Positions 54,744-64,000 of a stretch of 64,000 nucleotides of DNA are shown here, one piece after another. The notes under the pieces were generated by a model. The model did no database searches. It was given only the letters and a program-made list of their open reading frames with translations, and had not been told where the DNA came from. Location: assembly GCA_014607495.2 (NCBI GenBank), contig CP053166.1, positions 9,876,455 through 9,940,454 of the forward strand, in the 5' to 3' direction. Source of the stretch: Carposina sasakii (Eukaryota; Arthropoda; Insecta; Lepidoptera; Carposinidae). Numbering within the stretch: position 1 is the first letter of the stretch; every line of letters starts with the position of its first letter. The position numbers and the translations under genes are program-made.

Positions 54744-55960
54744 TTTTAAAACTTTTTCTATTTTTTTTGCACTGGAATGATTTACTGTAGTCAGCCAAAA
54801 TATTTAGTTTGCCATGTTGATGTGTGCCTACCAAACCCTAAAAAAGGTTATAACAGTTAAGTCATACATACTTAAATAACTTACAAAATATATAAACAGA
54901 TAGGATGATGGATAAGGATCAGATTACATAAACAGATTAAGTAGGTCAACAGCCAACAATGTATGGAGTAAATAACAAATACTTGATAGTCACAGCGTGT
55001 CTGCCTATCGTCACGTAGGTATAGCCCCAGGCGAGCGCAGTCACAATAACAAAGAATAAAATAATACCGCAATGTGAATATAAATGAAGGCCAAGTTACT
55101 CTCACATGGAGTACTATTTGCATGTTTCTAGAAATGTTCCCTACAAGAATATCGCAATAAATTATTTTAAACTGTGAACATACATAGCTAACATATTTAA
55201 AAACACATAATCTACAAACACATGGTGCTTGAATTGTACATAAACCATTAAAATTACCTTTTGCCGGATAAATTATTTGTTCCCAAATATTGTCCAAAAT
55301 TCTCCACTATAAATCTTGCTACGGCCATCAAATGATGCGAATTGTATGTAAGAACATTTAGTTTTTCACAAAACTTAATATCACGCACAGAATAGATTGT
55401 TTTTCATAAAAATATGATAATAATATTGACGAGCCATTCCAGAGTCCATTAAAGCTCATAGACTAGATAGACGCAAGTCACAGACATTGACATATTGTCA
55501 TAGACAAATGTGCATTATAGTTCACGCGGCAATTTTTGAAATCTGCGAGCGCTGCGAGCTGCCCCTTGCTTGCTCCCACATGCCCCAGTGATAGGCCAAT
55601 GTTTGCCCTTAGCTGTGAAGGGACGTGTCGAAGAGCACTCAGATGAATGATATACATGAGGATATACCTGAGGGATATAAACTCAGATATACAGAAGAGC
55701 ACGTCAAATACATCTGTGACGTCAATGACAATTAATGATTTGTCACAATGTCACAATCACGTGGTTTTTACATTCTTCTCTGTGATGAGGGTTTTTAAAT
55801 GGTTCTGAGTTGTAAGGAATAATAAAATTGTTAACTTTTCACTAACGTGGTATTAAACTTAATCTGCCTTATTAAAACACAGTATAGGACCAGATACTGA
55901 CTTAAGTTTCACTAAGTACCTAGGTACCTACCTACTTAAGCTATAAGCGTAATCACGTCA
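54744..55960. other. Region upstream of prel
   Basis: Would hold the prel promoter and any 5' UTR exon. Clusters of TGTCA/TGACA motifs occur at 55480-55500 and 55715-55760. The minus frame at 54881-55297 has no known motif. Sequence at 55520-55640 looks repeat-like. Nothing decisive. Confidence 0.35.
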
Positions 55961-55970
55961 CTGGCTATAA

Positions 55971-56553
55971 AGCGTCCCCGAGACGGTCAATTGCGATTGA
56001 CAATGTTTACGTGAATGACGCCAATTGATACGAAAATTGACCGTTTACGCATAGCAATTGAAGCCATTGTCAATACGACTACGTTATTGACCGCAAATGA
56101 TGAAAATTTTGATTGAAGGCAATTGACGCGCCGTGTATTGACAGACATTGACGGCAATTGACAATCGTTTTGTTATTTATAATCGCGCCACCGAACATGG
56201 AGGACGTGTCAGAACACGAACTCGACGTGGCGTTTCTTGCAGAGTTCTTTGTAAATGCTCATGAGTGAATCTATATCTTAATTTGTACCATTCCTTGGAC
56301 CAACGTCTGGTTTTTTTCTTTTTTTTTTTAGAAACAGCAAGAGTTATTGCCAAAAACGCCATGTCTGTGTTTGAAATCATTATCCTCTTTAATTTAAAAA
56401 TCAACACGACTTTGCCGCGTCCCCATTGAGCGACAACCGACAACTGAGGCATGCGCGAATGATGCGCATTGAAGGAAGCTTCAATTGCCCGTCATTTGAA
56501 ACGATCATTCACGTAAAACATTGTCAATCGCAATTGACCGTCTCGGGGACGCT
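55971..56553 (-). mobile_element. Internally deleted PIF/Harbinger element
   Basis: 583 bases, with 48-base terminal inverted repeats (AGCGTCCCCGAGACGGTCAA...) and 3-base target duplication TAA at 55968-55970 and 56554-56556, typical of PIF/Harbinger. A minus-strand frame (MAFLAITLAVSKKKKKKTRR then WSKEWYKLRYRFTHEHL) resembles the start of a HARBI1-type transposase, cut off after about 50 residues. The DDE domain is gone. Confidence 0.72.
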
Positions 56554-56589
56554 TAAGGGTAATTGATTTTATTTAACCTACACATCATA

Positions 56590-56705
56590 TCAAGGCACGC
56601 CACAGGGCTCTATCTCCCGATTTCGCCATTCAGTTACTACCAGCCGCCCTCCTCAAGTCATCGGTCCATCTGGCCGGAGATCGTCCATCCAACGCTATGC
56701 TTGCG
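56590..56705 (-). repeat. RTE-like 3' end fragment
   Basis: Minus-oriented: AAGGCACGCCACAGGGCTCT, CTCCTCAAGTCATCGGTCCA, CTGGCCGGAGATCGTCCATC. Confidence 0.45.
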
Positions 56706-56749
56706 TAATCATGATCACCATTAGAGAAAACGCTTACTCCACTGTCCAC

Positions 56750-56935
56750 CATACTAGCGGCCACCCACGACTTCGTCCGCGTGAAAGGGCATTACACCCA
56801 TGTTATACATATAAACCTTCCTCTTGAATCTATCTATTAAAAATATACCGTATCAAAATCCGTTGCGTAGTTTTAAAGATCTAAGCATACATACATACGG
56901 ACAGACAGCGGGATAATTTTATTTTATAATATTTA
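56750..56935. repeat. Dispersed repeat, Helitron- or LINE-tail-like
   Basis: CTAGCGGCCACCCACGACTT, TCAAAATCCGTTGCGTAGTT, CATACATACGGACAGACAGC and TAATATTTAGTGATG in order, a common insect repeat. Class not assignable. Confidence 0.4.
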
Positions 56936-57707
56936 GTGATGATATGTACAGTGATGAAGTACTTACCTAGAGCCAAAGCAAATGTAGAGTTTTATGTAGA
57001 GCTTTGACTATGAATACTCTTAATACGATGTAGAGCAATTAGAGTTCTCCTAATCTTTGTCACCTACATGACCCACATACGTTGCAATGATACGAAGTTG
57101 CTATTATTAGTAGGTAGATAAGACCATTATTTATTTATTAGTTAAAATTAAAACCAATACGGATACGGAGGCATGTTAGCCGATTTTTAAATTTTACCCA
57201 AAAATAAGATAGATGTACGTATAACGCACTTCGCTATCGTTATTAGCTAATTGCGGCTGCCTTACCACCAGCAGCGATGAGCTATGCTACATTCCCATGG
57301 AAACGTTTGATATCATCATCGTCCTGCACTTATTTCGTTATTTATGGGTTCGGCGCAATCTTATTTATTTCGTAATTTATATAGCCAAGGTTTTGGCGTT
57401 TGTTCTGCCTGCCTGATGCCAACCCTCCTGATCAAATAAATTGACACCATGAACCAAGGTATATGATTAGTGGATATCTCATGCATCCTTAGCGACGTGG
57501 CATAGTACATTTCTGGTGAAAAGTGCGTTTCACCGTATAGTTTCGATGATGGCGCTAGTTACTATCTATACATATGTAGGTAATATAACCATATTTTCTG
57601 TACAAAAATTGTTAGTACCGAAATCAGGCATAGCAATTATTCTATCTTTGAAACGGGCTTCTAGCCAGTATTTGACTTTGAATATGCATTATATTATAAT
57701 TATAAGC

Positions 57708-58013
57708 GGTGATAGCCCAGTGGTTAAGACGTGCACCTTCCAAGCGGGAATTTATTTCATGTACAGATTTTAATGTTGTAAAATTGTCACTTAGCTCGTG
57801 CCCCGGAAAGCACGTAAAACCGTTGGTCCTGCGCCTGATCTCTCTCCGGTCGTGTCGGCTTTCCGTCCCATCGGACTGTGAGAGTGAGGGAATAGAGAGT
57901 GCATCTATGTTTGCGCACACACCTGTGCACTATAATATCTCCTGCGTACTTGGCCAATCTCCGTAGAGATTGGTCGCCTTGGCCGAAATACGGTCGGAGA
58001 TCATCATCATATT
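57708..58013 (+). mobile_element. tRNA-derived SINE
   Basis: Head GGTGATAGCCCAGTGGTTAA contains an A box (TAGCCCAGTGG); the B box is lost in a short replacement. Body GTACTTGGCCAATCTCCGTA, GAGATTGGTCGCCTTGGCCG, CGGTCGGAGATCATCATCAT is a standard lepidopteran SINE tail. It ends 67 bases before the next gene's start codon. Confidence 0.75.
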
Positions 58014-58079
58014 ATGTCGAGTATTTGTACTATACTGAATAAGTTTTTTTCTTTCGTTTAGAAAATCATTGCACTCATA

Positions 58080-61000
58080 ATGGAAGATGATGAGAACCCT
58101 ATACCCATACAGCAAAGATGTTTTTGTTTTATGCGCTTACCCGACGGCATGGACATACCTAGAGAGTTTGCCTACCGTTTGCGAGATTTAGAGCTAAAGC
58201 AACCAGTCCACATCTCAACACAAATGAAAATTGAACCGAAATTAAAGCAGCTAGTCCAACAGTACGACAAAGTTAAATTGACTGGAGACAAACATCACGC
58301 TTACTATGGCGAAATGAAGGTTATATTCAATAGTTTTGTAAGATTTTGGGAGATAATCATAGATAATACTATTAAAGAGGCTGATCGATTGAAAAATACT
58401 GTATTGAGGGATGAACTAATGACGCTGTTAGATCAAACGATTGAGATTCAACAGAGAAAACAATATGATTTCGCGGAAGGGTTTTTACCGGCCAAAACAG
58501 ATGGTGAAATGAGATTTTTCCAAGATTTGGAAGAAAAATTTAAGATATACATGGAAGGGCTCGACGATTTGGGGGATCGAATACAGAGTCTGGATAAAAT
58601 TGAGAAAGTTGAAGAATTTCGAAGTAATCATTTTCAAATACGTGTTGAGAGCGAGGCGGAAATATTTGAATTTGCTCAGCTTTTCGTGTGTAAGAAACTG
58701 TCGGCGCATGTTAGTATCTACTTACTTAATTTCTTAGCATATGTTAGCCAAAATACAAGGAATCTCTGGATGAATTAAATTATAGTAAAACAATAAGTAC
58801 TTACGTGATTAGGTCCTAGGATTATAACATAGGAGGTTCACATCTATACTTAGATGAATTATAACTAGATTCAGTGACAGCGCTCCAAAAAATGACACGA
58901 CAAATAGCTGCTCAATTGTATGGCTGGGCATCTATTGTCATAAATTGATACAAGCACAGTCGAGTCTTATGGTAACTACATAAGATTCAAGTTTAAAAAT
59001 CTAATCTAATGCTGTTATTACGTTTACATAGATTTACTGGTGCCACTTTTTAAAAAGATATCATTATGAAACTCCGCGTCTACCTATAAACACGTCACTG
59101 CATCTATAAATATTTTTTCTCATATATCTTCCATGTAAGACAGCGATCCGTTACATTTTTATTATATAATACTATTAAATTTTAAATTAAATATTATATA
59201 ATTTATTATATAATAAAAATGTAACGGATCGCTGTCTTACATGGAAGATATATGAGAAAAAATATTAAAGGAGACCTCATTATTATTCTTCATCATGCAC
59301 AAATATTACCAAAAAGTTGATTGAAAAGAAAATCAAAGGCTAGCTTATCTCTAAGATATACCTATTTCTCTCAGCAAACCAATCGGGGTAGGTAATAGGG
59401 ATGTTTACTATGGTTGAATTTATATGACATTTTATGCTTATCAGAATAAATCATACCTATCTGTAAAATTACAATTTGATTAAGTGTCCAAATGAGGTAG
59501 TAATAAGCCTTCAAAGTAAAGTGGGCAAGTCCATTTTTCAAATGTAAAATTAATTGAAAATTACAACATCACATATCCACCTGCATCATTTACAGCAACT
59601 TTTGCTTTGTGACCATATTTATAAACGAAATTTTGCATTTTGTTTAAGTTTTATGAAATTCGCGTGAGCTTAGAGCAAATTCTCCATCGAATCACGAACG
59701 AACGGAACAAATTACACAGACGTAAAGACGAAAATTTGATGAAAATGTTGGACGAACTATATGAAAAAGAAAAGATACAAAGAAATATACACCGAATGGA
59801 GCATCGATTGTCTACTGAACTAGCTGAAGTGAGTATTTATGTTATTTGAACAATAAGGGATTGTGTGTATTGTTACAATCGGGCTGTATAGTTACGCGAT
59901 AATAAACTAGATGTCGCTACTGGTAAAAGTAGTCCGCAACATCGATTCCTTTGGACAGTGTTAGAACCCCGCTATGTAGTTACGACACGATCAACTAGAT
60001 GTCGCTACTGGTAAAAATAGATCGCAAATTCGAATCACCGTATACCCAGTACGTAACAATTGGTGTCAGAAGTGGGATTTGGAGTAGAATGTCGATTGTC
60101 AAGAAGGAAGGCATGGAGCGAAGGAGTAGCATTATCGGTGAGCCGGAGACCGTGGAATCTGCTCATGCAGCAGTAGCAGCGGCGACATCACCTTCGGTGA
60201 ATGCTATGCTTCGAGAATGTTTTAGTCAACTAATGCAAATGAAGATGGAAATGGTGGAGGGACTTAGCGTAATCGATAAACATTTCAACGAGCTGGACAA
60301 TACTTATGCGAACTACTGCAAGACCTTTGGGATTAAGTCGAATGTTGGGAATATCGAGAAAGTGGTCTCTGAGCTGGACGACCCGTGTGCTAACATCGGC
60401 ACAGACGTTGAGGCAAAGTCGGTAGTGAAGGACGTTCACCAGGAGCCGCACTCGGAGGAAGTGCACGGGGCGGCTGAGGGGGTGAAACGGGTTAAAATGG
60501 ATAATGGATCCGAAGGAAGACTTACCTCAATAGTCAAGGTCGACAGCACATGTGAGGACATTCGGATGGACGTGACGGAGTCGGACGTGGAGATCGTACG
60601 CCAGGAGCCGCACTCGGGAGTAGTGCGTGATGTGGTCGAGGAGGTGAAGCAGACCGAGGTGGATGGAGGATCTGGAGGATTTGGCTCCATCAGTGATGGC
60701 TGCAGTGATCTTGACCACATGGGCGTTGGCTGCGATGAGAGTGATGTGGTTGCGTCGAGTTGGAATAAAGATTGTGGCAATGAGTCAGAGACACCTGCTA
60801 GTGATGTGGAACAGGTGGAAGAACCTGAGCAGAAGAGTGATGAAGAATTGGTTATGGCTAATGGAAGAAGGATATGGAACAGGAAACTGGTTTTGAGAGT
60901 GATGCCTATAGATAAGGAACAGGAGAGTGATATGCGCTTGGATGGTGTTAGCTCAACAAGTGGCAGTGTTGGTTTGATGTTGAGTGCATATGTGGAGACT

Positions 61001-62525
61001 ATTAGCAACTGGAAGGTTAGACGCAGAAGAAGAACAGCGGGATCGTTGGTGTGGCTGCATCATCCTGTGCGGCGTAAAGAGAAGGCACCTGATTTATGGA
61101 AGATATGGTTTGTGCCGAGCAGGGTAGTTGCCCGACGACGGTCGCAGGATGCAGTGAGGAAGAGACGTAATGTTCGGATGTGCTTTATGGCGGCAGCAAT
61201 GATGTTCGGGACGAACATCCCTAGAAAGGGGGCAGTGTTACAATCGGGCTGTATAGTTACGCGATAATAAACTAGATGTCGCTACTGGTAAAAGTAGTCC
61301 GCAACATCGATTCCTTTGGACAGTGTTAGAACCCCGCTATGTAGTTACGACACGATCAACTAGATGTCGCTACTGGTAAAAATAGATCGCAAATTCGATT
61401 ACTTCTTCCGGGTTCTTAGAATAATCTCGGTGTATTTGCGTATCTGTGGTCGGGAACGTTCTAGACTAGCTAGCTAGGACTAGGAAGGTGGATGGACTTC
61501 TCGAGAATGTGTCCGATTGTCCTTACCTACCTTTCTCCAAGCGAATATTCCTGAATATGCAGGAGCGCACCGCATGGTGTATATAAGCGGCGGGTTTGGC
61601 CAACGCAGTGAGTCTTAGTTCAATCTTTGAATAAACAAGCTAAGGAAAACGATACCAGCGATAGTGTATAGTGAAGAAGTTTACAGTGAACTATTGGAAG
61701 TGTCTTGTACTAGAGTTATAGTGATAAGTGCTGGAATTTTGTAACCTCCTCCACCCAATAAAGAGTTCTAACACCTACGCCTGCCTTTTAATCGGCAGCT
61801 CCGAATCACCCGTACCCAGTACGTAACAGTATTTATCCATTTATCTATGTCTTTGCATATGGTTGCGAAGTACCCACAAATCCATCAACACAAGATCTTA
61901 GGGTGGGTTCCCACGGTGCGTGATTTCGCGGACGGACGCGGACGCGCCGACGGCTACGGACGGACGCGCACCACGGACGCGTCTGTATTACCACGGACGC
62001 TCCGTTTCCCACGATCGGTGGTGCGGGCTGGTGCGCGTCCGTCCGTAATATCACGCACCGTGGGAACCCACCTTTAAAGATCGTAGGTATAATAGGTAAA
62101 GTGAAGTATACTCGTATTAACGCCAACTACGTGTTGCAAATTGTTACCTATACAGGCTGTTAAAAAAGGGATATGTTAAACGAAAAGCTATGAAAATAAT
62201 CCACTATACACACCTATCCACAAAAGAGACAAGAGTTGTTTTTTAGTTAAAAAGGCTTGTATTAAAATACTTGACTAATAACTGTACCTACAGGGTGTCT
62301 TTTGCTATGTCTTTTAAAACCGTTTCAGACACAAAAGGCCATAGATGTGGTTCGAGCTAAGATCTTGGCGAATAAGCATACAGTTTCAATGACTAGGATG
62401 GATGACGAGATTCTATATTGGAAAACTAGAATTAGTGAATTCACCGAATTAGAAACGGATTTTAAGGAATTAAAACTTCACTTACACAAAGTTACAGAGC
62501 AAGAAAACATTTTTAGAACTAAAAT
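58080..62525 (+). CDS. Coiled-coil protein, possible axonemal dynein regulatory complex subunit (partial)
   Basis: Exons 58080-58685, 59649-59828 and 62329-62525 join in phase 0 and phase 0. The last ends AAAAT/GTAAGTG in phase 2 and the gene probably continues past the window; without splicing it would stop at 62528. Visible product is about 327 residues, strongly charged and helical: RLPDGMDIPREFAYRLRDLE, then heptad-like stretches (KYLEEKFKIYM-type, LHRITNERNKLHRRKDENLM, MTRMDDEILYWKTRISEF). Spacing resembles DRC9/DRC10 (IQCG/IQCD), but no IQ motif is in the visible part, so identity is weak. The exon 1 donor is CTTTTC/GTGTGTAAG; a stronger GTAAGA 4 bases on breaks the frame. Intron 1 has a family E palindrome and intron 2 an LTR element. 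Confidence 0.65.
59113..59262. repeat. Palindrome made of two family E heads
   Basis: Arms 59113-59169 and 59203-59262 are near-perfect inverted copies (CTTCCATGTAAGACAGCGAT against ATCGCTGTCTTACATGGAAG), separated by about 33 A/T bases. Confidence 0.75.
59871..60058 (+). repeat. 5' LTR, internally deleted
   Basis: TGTTACAATCGGGCTGTATA to CCCAGTACGTAACA. Retains the internal tandem repeat (ACTAGATGTCGCTACTGGTA twice) but has lost the promoter-containing middle. Confidence 0.88.
60061..60079 (+). promoter_or_regulatory. Primer binding site, tRNA-Leu type
   Basis: TGGTGTCAGAAGTGGGATT, complementary to the usual 3' end of a tRNA-Leu (ATCCCACTTCTGACACCA); two bases after the LTR. Confidence 0.75.
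60089..61267 (+). pseudogene. Fused gag-like / integrase-tail ORF of the deleted LTR element
   Basis: One open frame of about 390 codons from ATG 60089 (the frame itself is open from 59999, inside the LTR). The first half is acidic and helix-rich with a twice-repeated segment (VHQEPHSEEVHG and VRQEPHSGVVRD). The last ~90 residues (GSLVWLHHPVRRKEKAPDLW then SRVVARR) match the C-terminal region of Gypsy integrases, and the frame runs into the 3' LTR. A large deletion has therefore joined gag or leader sequence to the pol tail without breaking the frame. I would not assume a function. Confidence 0.7.
61236..61828 (+). repeat. 3' LTR, full length
   Basis: 593 bases, TG...CA. Contains a TATA box (GGTGTATATAAGCGGCGGGT near 61576-61590) and AATAAA signals near 61630 and 61757. 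Confidence 0.88.
61898..62078. mobile_element. Inverted-repeat MITE (GGTGGGTTCCCACGGTGCGTG)
   Basis: Ends GGTGGGTTCCCACGGTGCGT and ACGCACCGTGGGAACCCACC are perfect inverted repeats. The interior is rich in GGACGGACGCG. Resembles Harbinger-type MITEs; the flanks are too A/T-rich to define the target duplication. Confidence 0.7.
62150..62235 (+). mobile_element. MITE family A fragment
   Basis: TATACAGGCTGTTAAAAAAG, GGATATGTTAAACGAAAAGC and ACCTATCCACAAAAGAG match the left part of the 10.9 kb copy. Confidence 0.5.
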
Positions 62526-62559
62526 GTAAGTGAAATATGTTGTTTAAACGCACTCCGGC

Positions 62560-62680
62560 CAGATGGACCAATGACTTAAAGGTTGGTAGTGACTGGATGG
62601 CAAAAACGGGAGATAGAGCCTTGTGGTGTGCCCTGGGGGAGGCCTACGTCCAGCAGTGGGCTGCGAAAGGCTGATGTGTA
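62560..62680 (+). repeat. RTE-like 3' end fragment
   Basis: TGGTGTGCCCTGGGGGAGGC, CTACGTCCAGCAGTGGGCTG; same family as 3200-3470. Confidence 0.5.
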
Positions 62681-63134
62681 TGTTCATTCATTAATTTAAT
62701 ATTAACTAGTTGACTGGAAAAAATCTCTGTTAGTGATAATCTCGCCTTTGTAAGTAAAAAGGCGAGATGTAAGTAAGTACATTATCTTTGTAAATTTTTA
62801 TTTTAAATCTTTTTTTTTCTATTAATAAAGAATAAAAGTCATAAGTTTAATAAGTACATACTCGTAGCTAAAGTGTTTAGTTCAATAAATTCGACTGGCT
62901 ATTCATTCACACACATGTGCTTTCTCTACTTGGTTATCCTTGGATTATTTTGTTATAAGTACTTAATCATTTATGTGCTTATACATTAACATTTACTAAG
63001 AAGTAACTTTAAAGCATCATGCTACGAATGTGTACCACAAAAAGTGCTACCTAGACTACGAAGGTGTGTTACGAACAATCAAAAAAGCGAGGCAGGTGTT
63101 TTGTGGTGTGCGCGGAGCGACTGTGTGGCGTGTA

Positions 63135-63842
63135 GGCATGGGCTAATCATATCCGGGAAAGGATTGAACATGTAGCAAATCACTCCGACTATGGATATAT
63201 ATCCTTTTAACATATCCAACTCCGCGTGCATGTCCGGGAACGAAGAGATTAAGTGGAGCGAGATATGACTGGGATTGGTTTGGTTAGGTTGTTGTAGGTG
63301 TCCTTTTAACAGATCCAACTCCGCGTACATATCCGGGAATGAAGAGATTAAGCGAACCGAGATATGATTGAGATGATCTATCCAAATAATAATTAGAATA
63401 TTTGAGACGTATTTAAAAATCACTAAATAGGTACACTAAAACTATTGTCCTAAAAATAATTCCAAATCCAAACAGCTTTTATTTACATTAAAAACAAAAT
63501 ACTTAAGATCAAATATAAAACGGAATAAATAGAAATTTTGAAAATTATAATTACGAAAACAAATATTTATACTAAACGGCATGCCTGTCGTTCGTGAGTA
63601 TTCGTATATACTCGTGTAATGTCGTTACATTCGCGCTCATGCGTCTACTGCGATAGTACCGCGCGTTCCGGCGCGTTCGCATTCCGTCTCGCTCACTTAT
63701 TCTTATCTTCGGCATTATTCGGTAGGTCGGAGTGGGTCGGATATAGGATATGGTAACTTTCTTTAAAGTGAAGGAGTTGATTCATATCCTCCTCTGGATA
63801 TATATCCGAGGATATAGTTGTGTCCGGAGTTACCCATGTCTA
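63135..63842. repeat. Repeat-rich segment with a 99-base tandem duplication and loose inverted ends
   Basis: Units at 63202-63300 and 63301-63375 share CCTTTTAACA-ATCCAACTCC and GAAGAGATTAAG-G. The outer parts (GGCATGGGCTAATCATATCC and GGAGTTACCCATGTCTAG) are loosely inverted. No gene; the minus frame at 63079-63423 only reflects the repeat. Confidence 0.5.
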
Positions 63843-64000
63843 GTGGCGTGGGGGTCGCCACACATATGTCAAACACTAACAATTTTTTTTAGAGCAACGC
63901 GGGCTTCCTTCGAATTTTCGGTTTGCTCATGGCTTTGTCTATGCAAATTACGTAATTTTATTTTTGCACGCTACTTTTGCATAAGCGCCACGTGACAGGG
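63843..64000. other. Right edge of the window, nothing recognised
   Basis: A possible acceptor (TTTTTTTTAG at about 63891) precedes an open stretch, but its product has no recognisable motif and I cannot link it to the coiled-coil gene. Confidence 0.3.

Larger units (their letters stand above)
59867..61832 (+). mobile_element. Internally deleted LTR retrotransposon in intron 2 of the coiled-coil gene
   Basis: Element 59871-61828 with target duplication GTAT (59867-59870 and 61829-61832). 5' LTR 59871-60058 (188 bases), primer site from 60061, fused ORF from 60089, purine tract (AGAAAGGGGGCAG), 3' LTR 61236-61828 (593 bases). The 5' LTR equals the 3' LTR minus about 405 internal bases; the junction shares CGAATCACC. 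No RT, RNase H or integrase core remains. Same strand as the host gene. Confidence 0.88.

Noticed and set aside
60436..61008. 190-codon minus-strand ORF
   Set aside because: Shadow of the fused retrotransposon ORF on the plus strand; Ser/Thr-rich by codon complementarity.

Overview
The window looks like a transposon-dense piece of a lepidopteran (moth or butterfly) nuclear genome. Split genes with GT-AG introns, AT-rich spacers, insect-type proteins, and dispersed repeats of kinds common in Lepidoptera all point that way. These are short inverted-repeat elements, tRNA-headed SINEs, and LINE tails ending in TGATGATG or TTTC runs. Species cannot be named from sequence alone. All identifications come from reading translated motifs by eye; no database was searched.

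Host genes are few. (1) 3710-4110, minus: first coding exon of a neurexin-1-like gene; the rest lies outside the window. (2) 7879-8865, plus: an intronless, complete prostaglandin reductase 1-like oxidoreductase. (3) 43041-44552, plus: a two-exon UQCC2-like complex III assembly factor followed after only 9 bases by an intronless METTL15-like mitochondrial rRNA methyltransferase, so the pair is probably one dicistronic transcript. (4) 48853-54743, minus: a five-exon PRELI/prel-like mitochondrial lipid-transfer gene reconstructed exon by exon. (5) 58080-62525, plus: three exons of a coiled-coil gene, possibly an axonemal dynein regulatory complex subunit, with an LTR retrotransposon in its second intron. 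(6) 40450-40668, plus: an orphan exon that may begin a type II membrane protein.

Mobile DNA dominates. A Ty3/Gypsy element (21344-27331, minus sense) has two 190-base LTRs that read as identical, a 4-base target duplication, a small myristoylation-plus-membrane-anchor ORF ahead of gag, a +1 gag-pol overlap, two in-frame stops in pol and a 20-codon tandem duplication inside reverse transcriptase. A DIRS-type tyrosine-recombinase retrotransposon (32691-37628, plus) keeps inverted terminal repeats, an internal complementary region and a gag ORF split by a spliceosomal-type intron; one nonsense codon removes the likely RNase H catalytic glutamate. A third, internally deleted LTR element (59871-61828) has unequal LTRs and a fused gag/integrase-tail ORF.

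The most unusual small elements are three fold-back sequences near 17.6-18.3, 27.9-28.3 and 52.1-52.6 kb. Each carries a block that can be drawn as a type I hammerhead ribozyme, of the kind known from Penelope-like elements. Other structured pieces are a 20-base minisatellite invaded twice by an hAT-type MITE at the same 8-base target, a deleted Harbinger element with a 3-base target duplication, and several MITE and SINE families with copies spread across the window.

Three of the host genes (UQCC2, METTL15, prel) act in mitochondria, but nothing in the sequence shows shared regulation beyond the UQCC2-METTL15 coupling.
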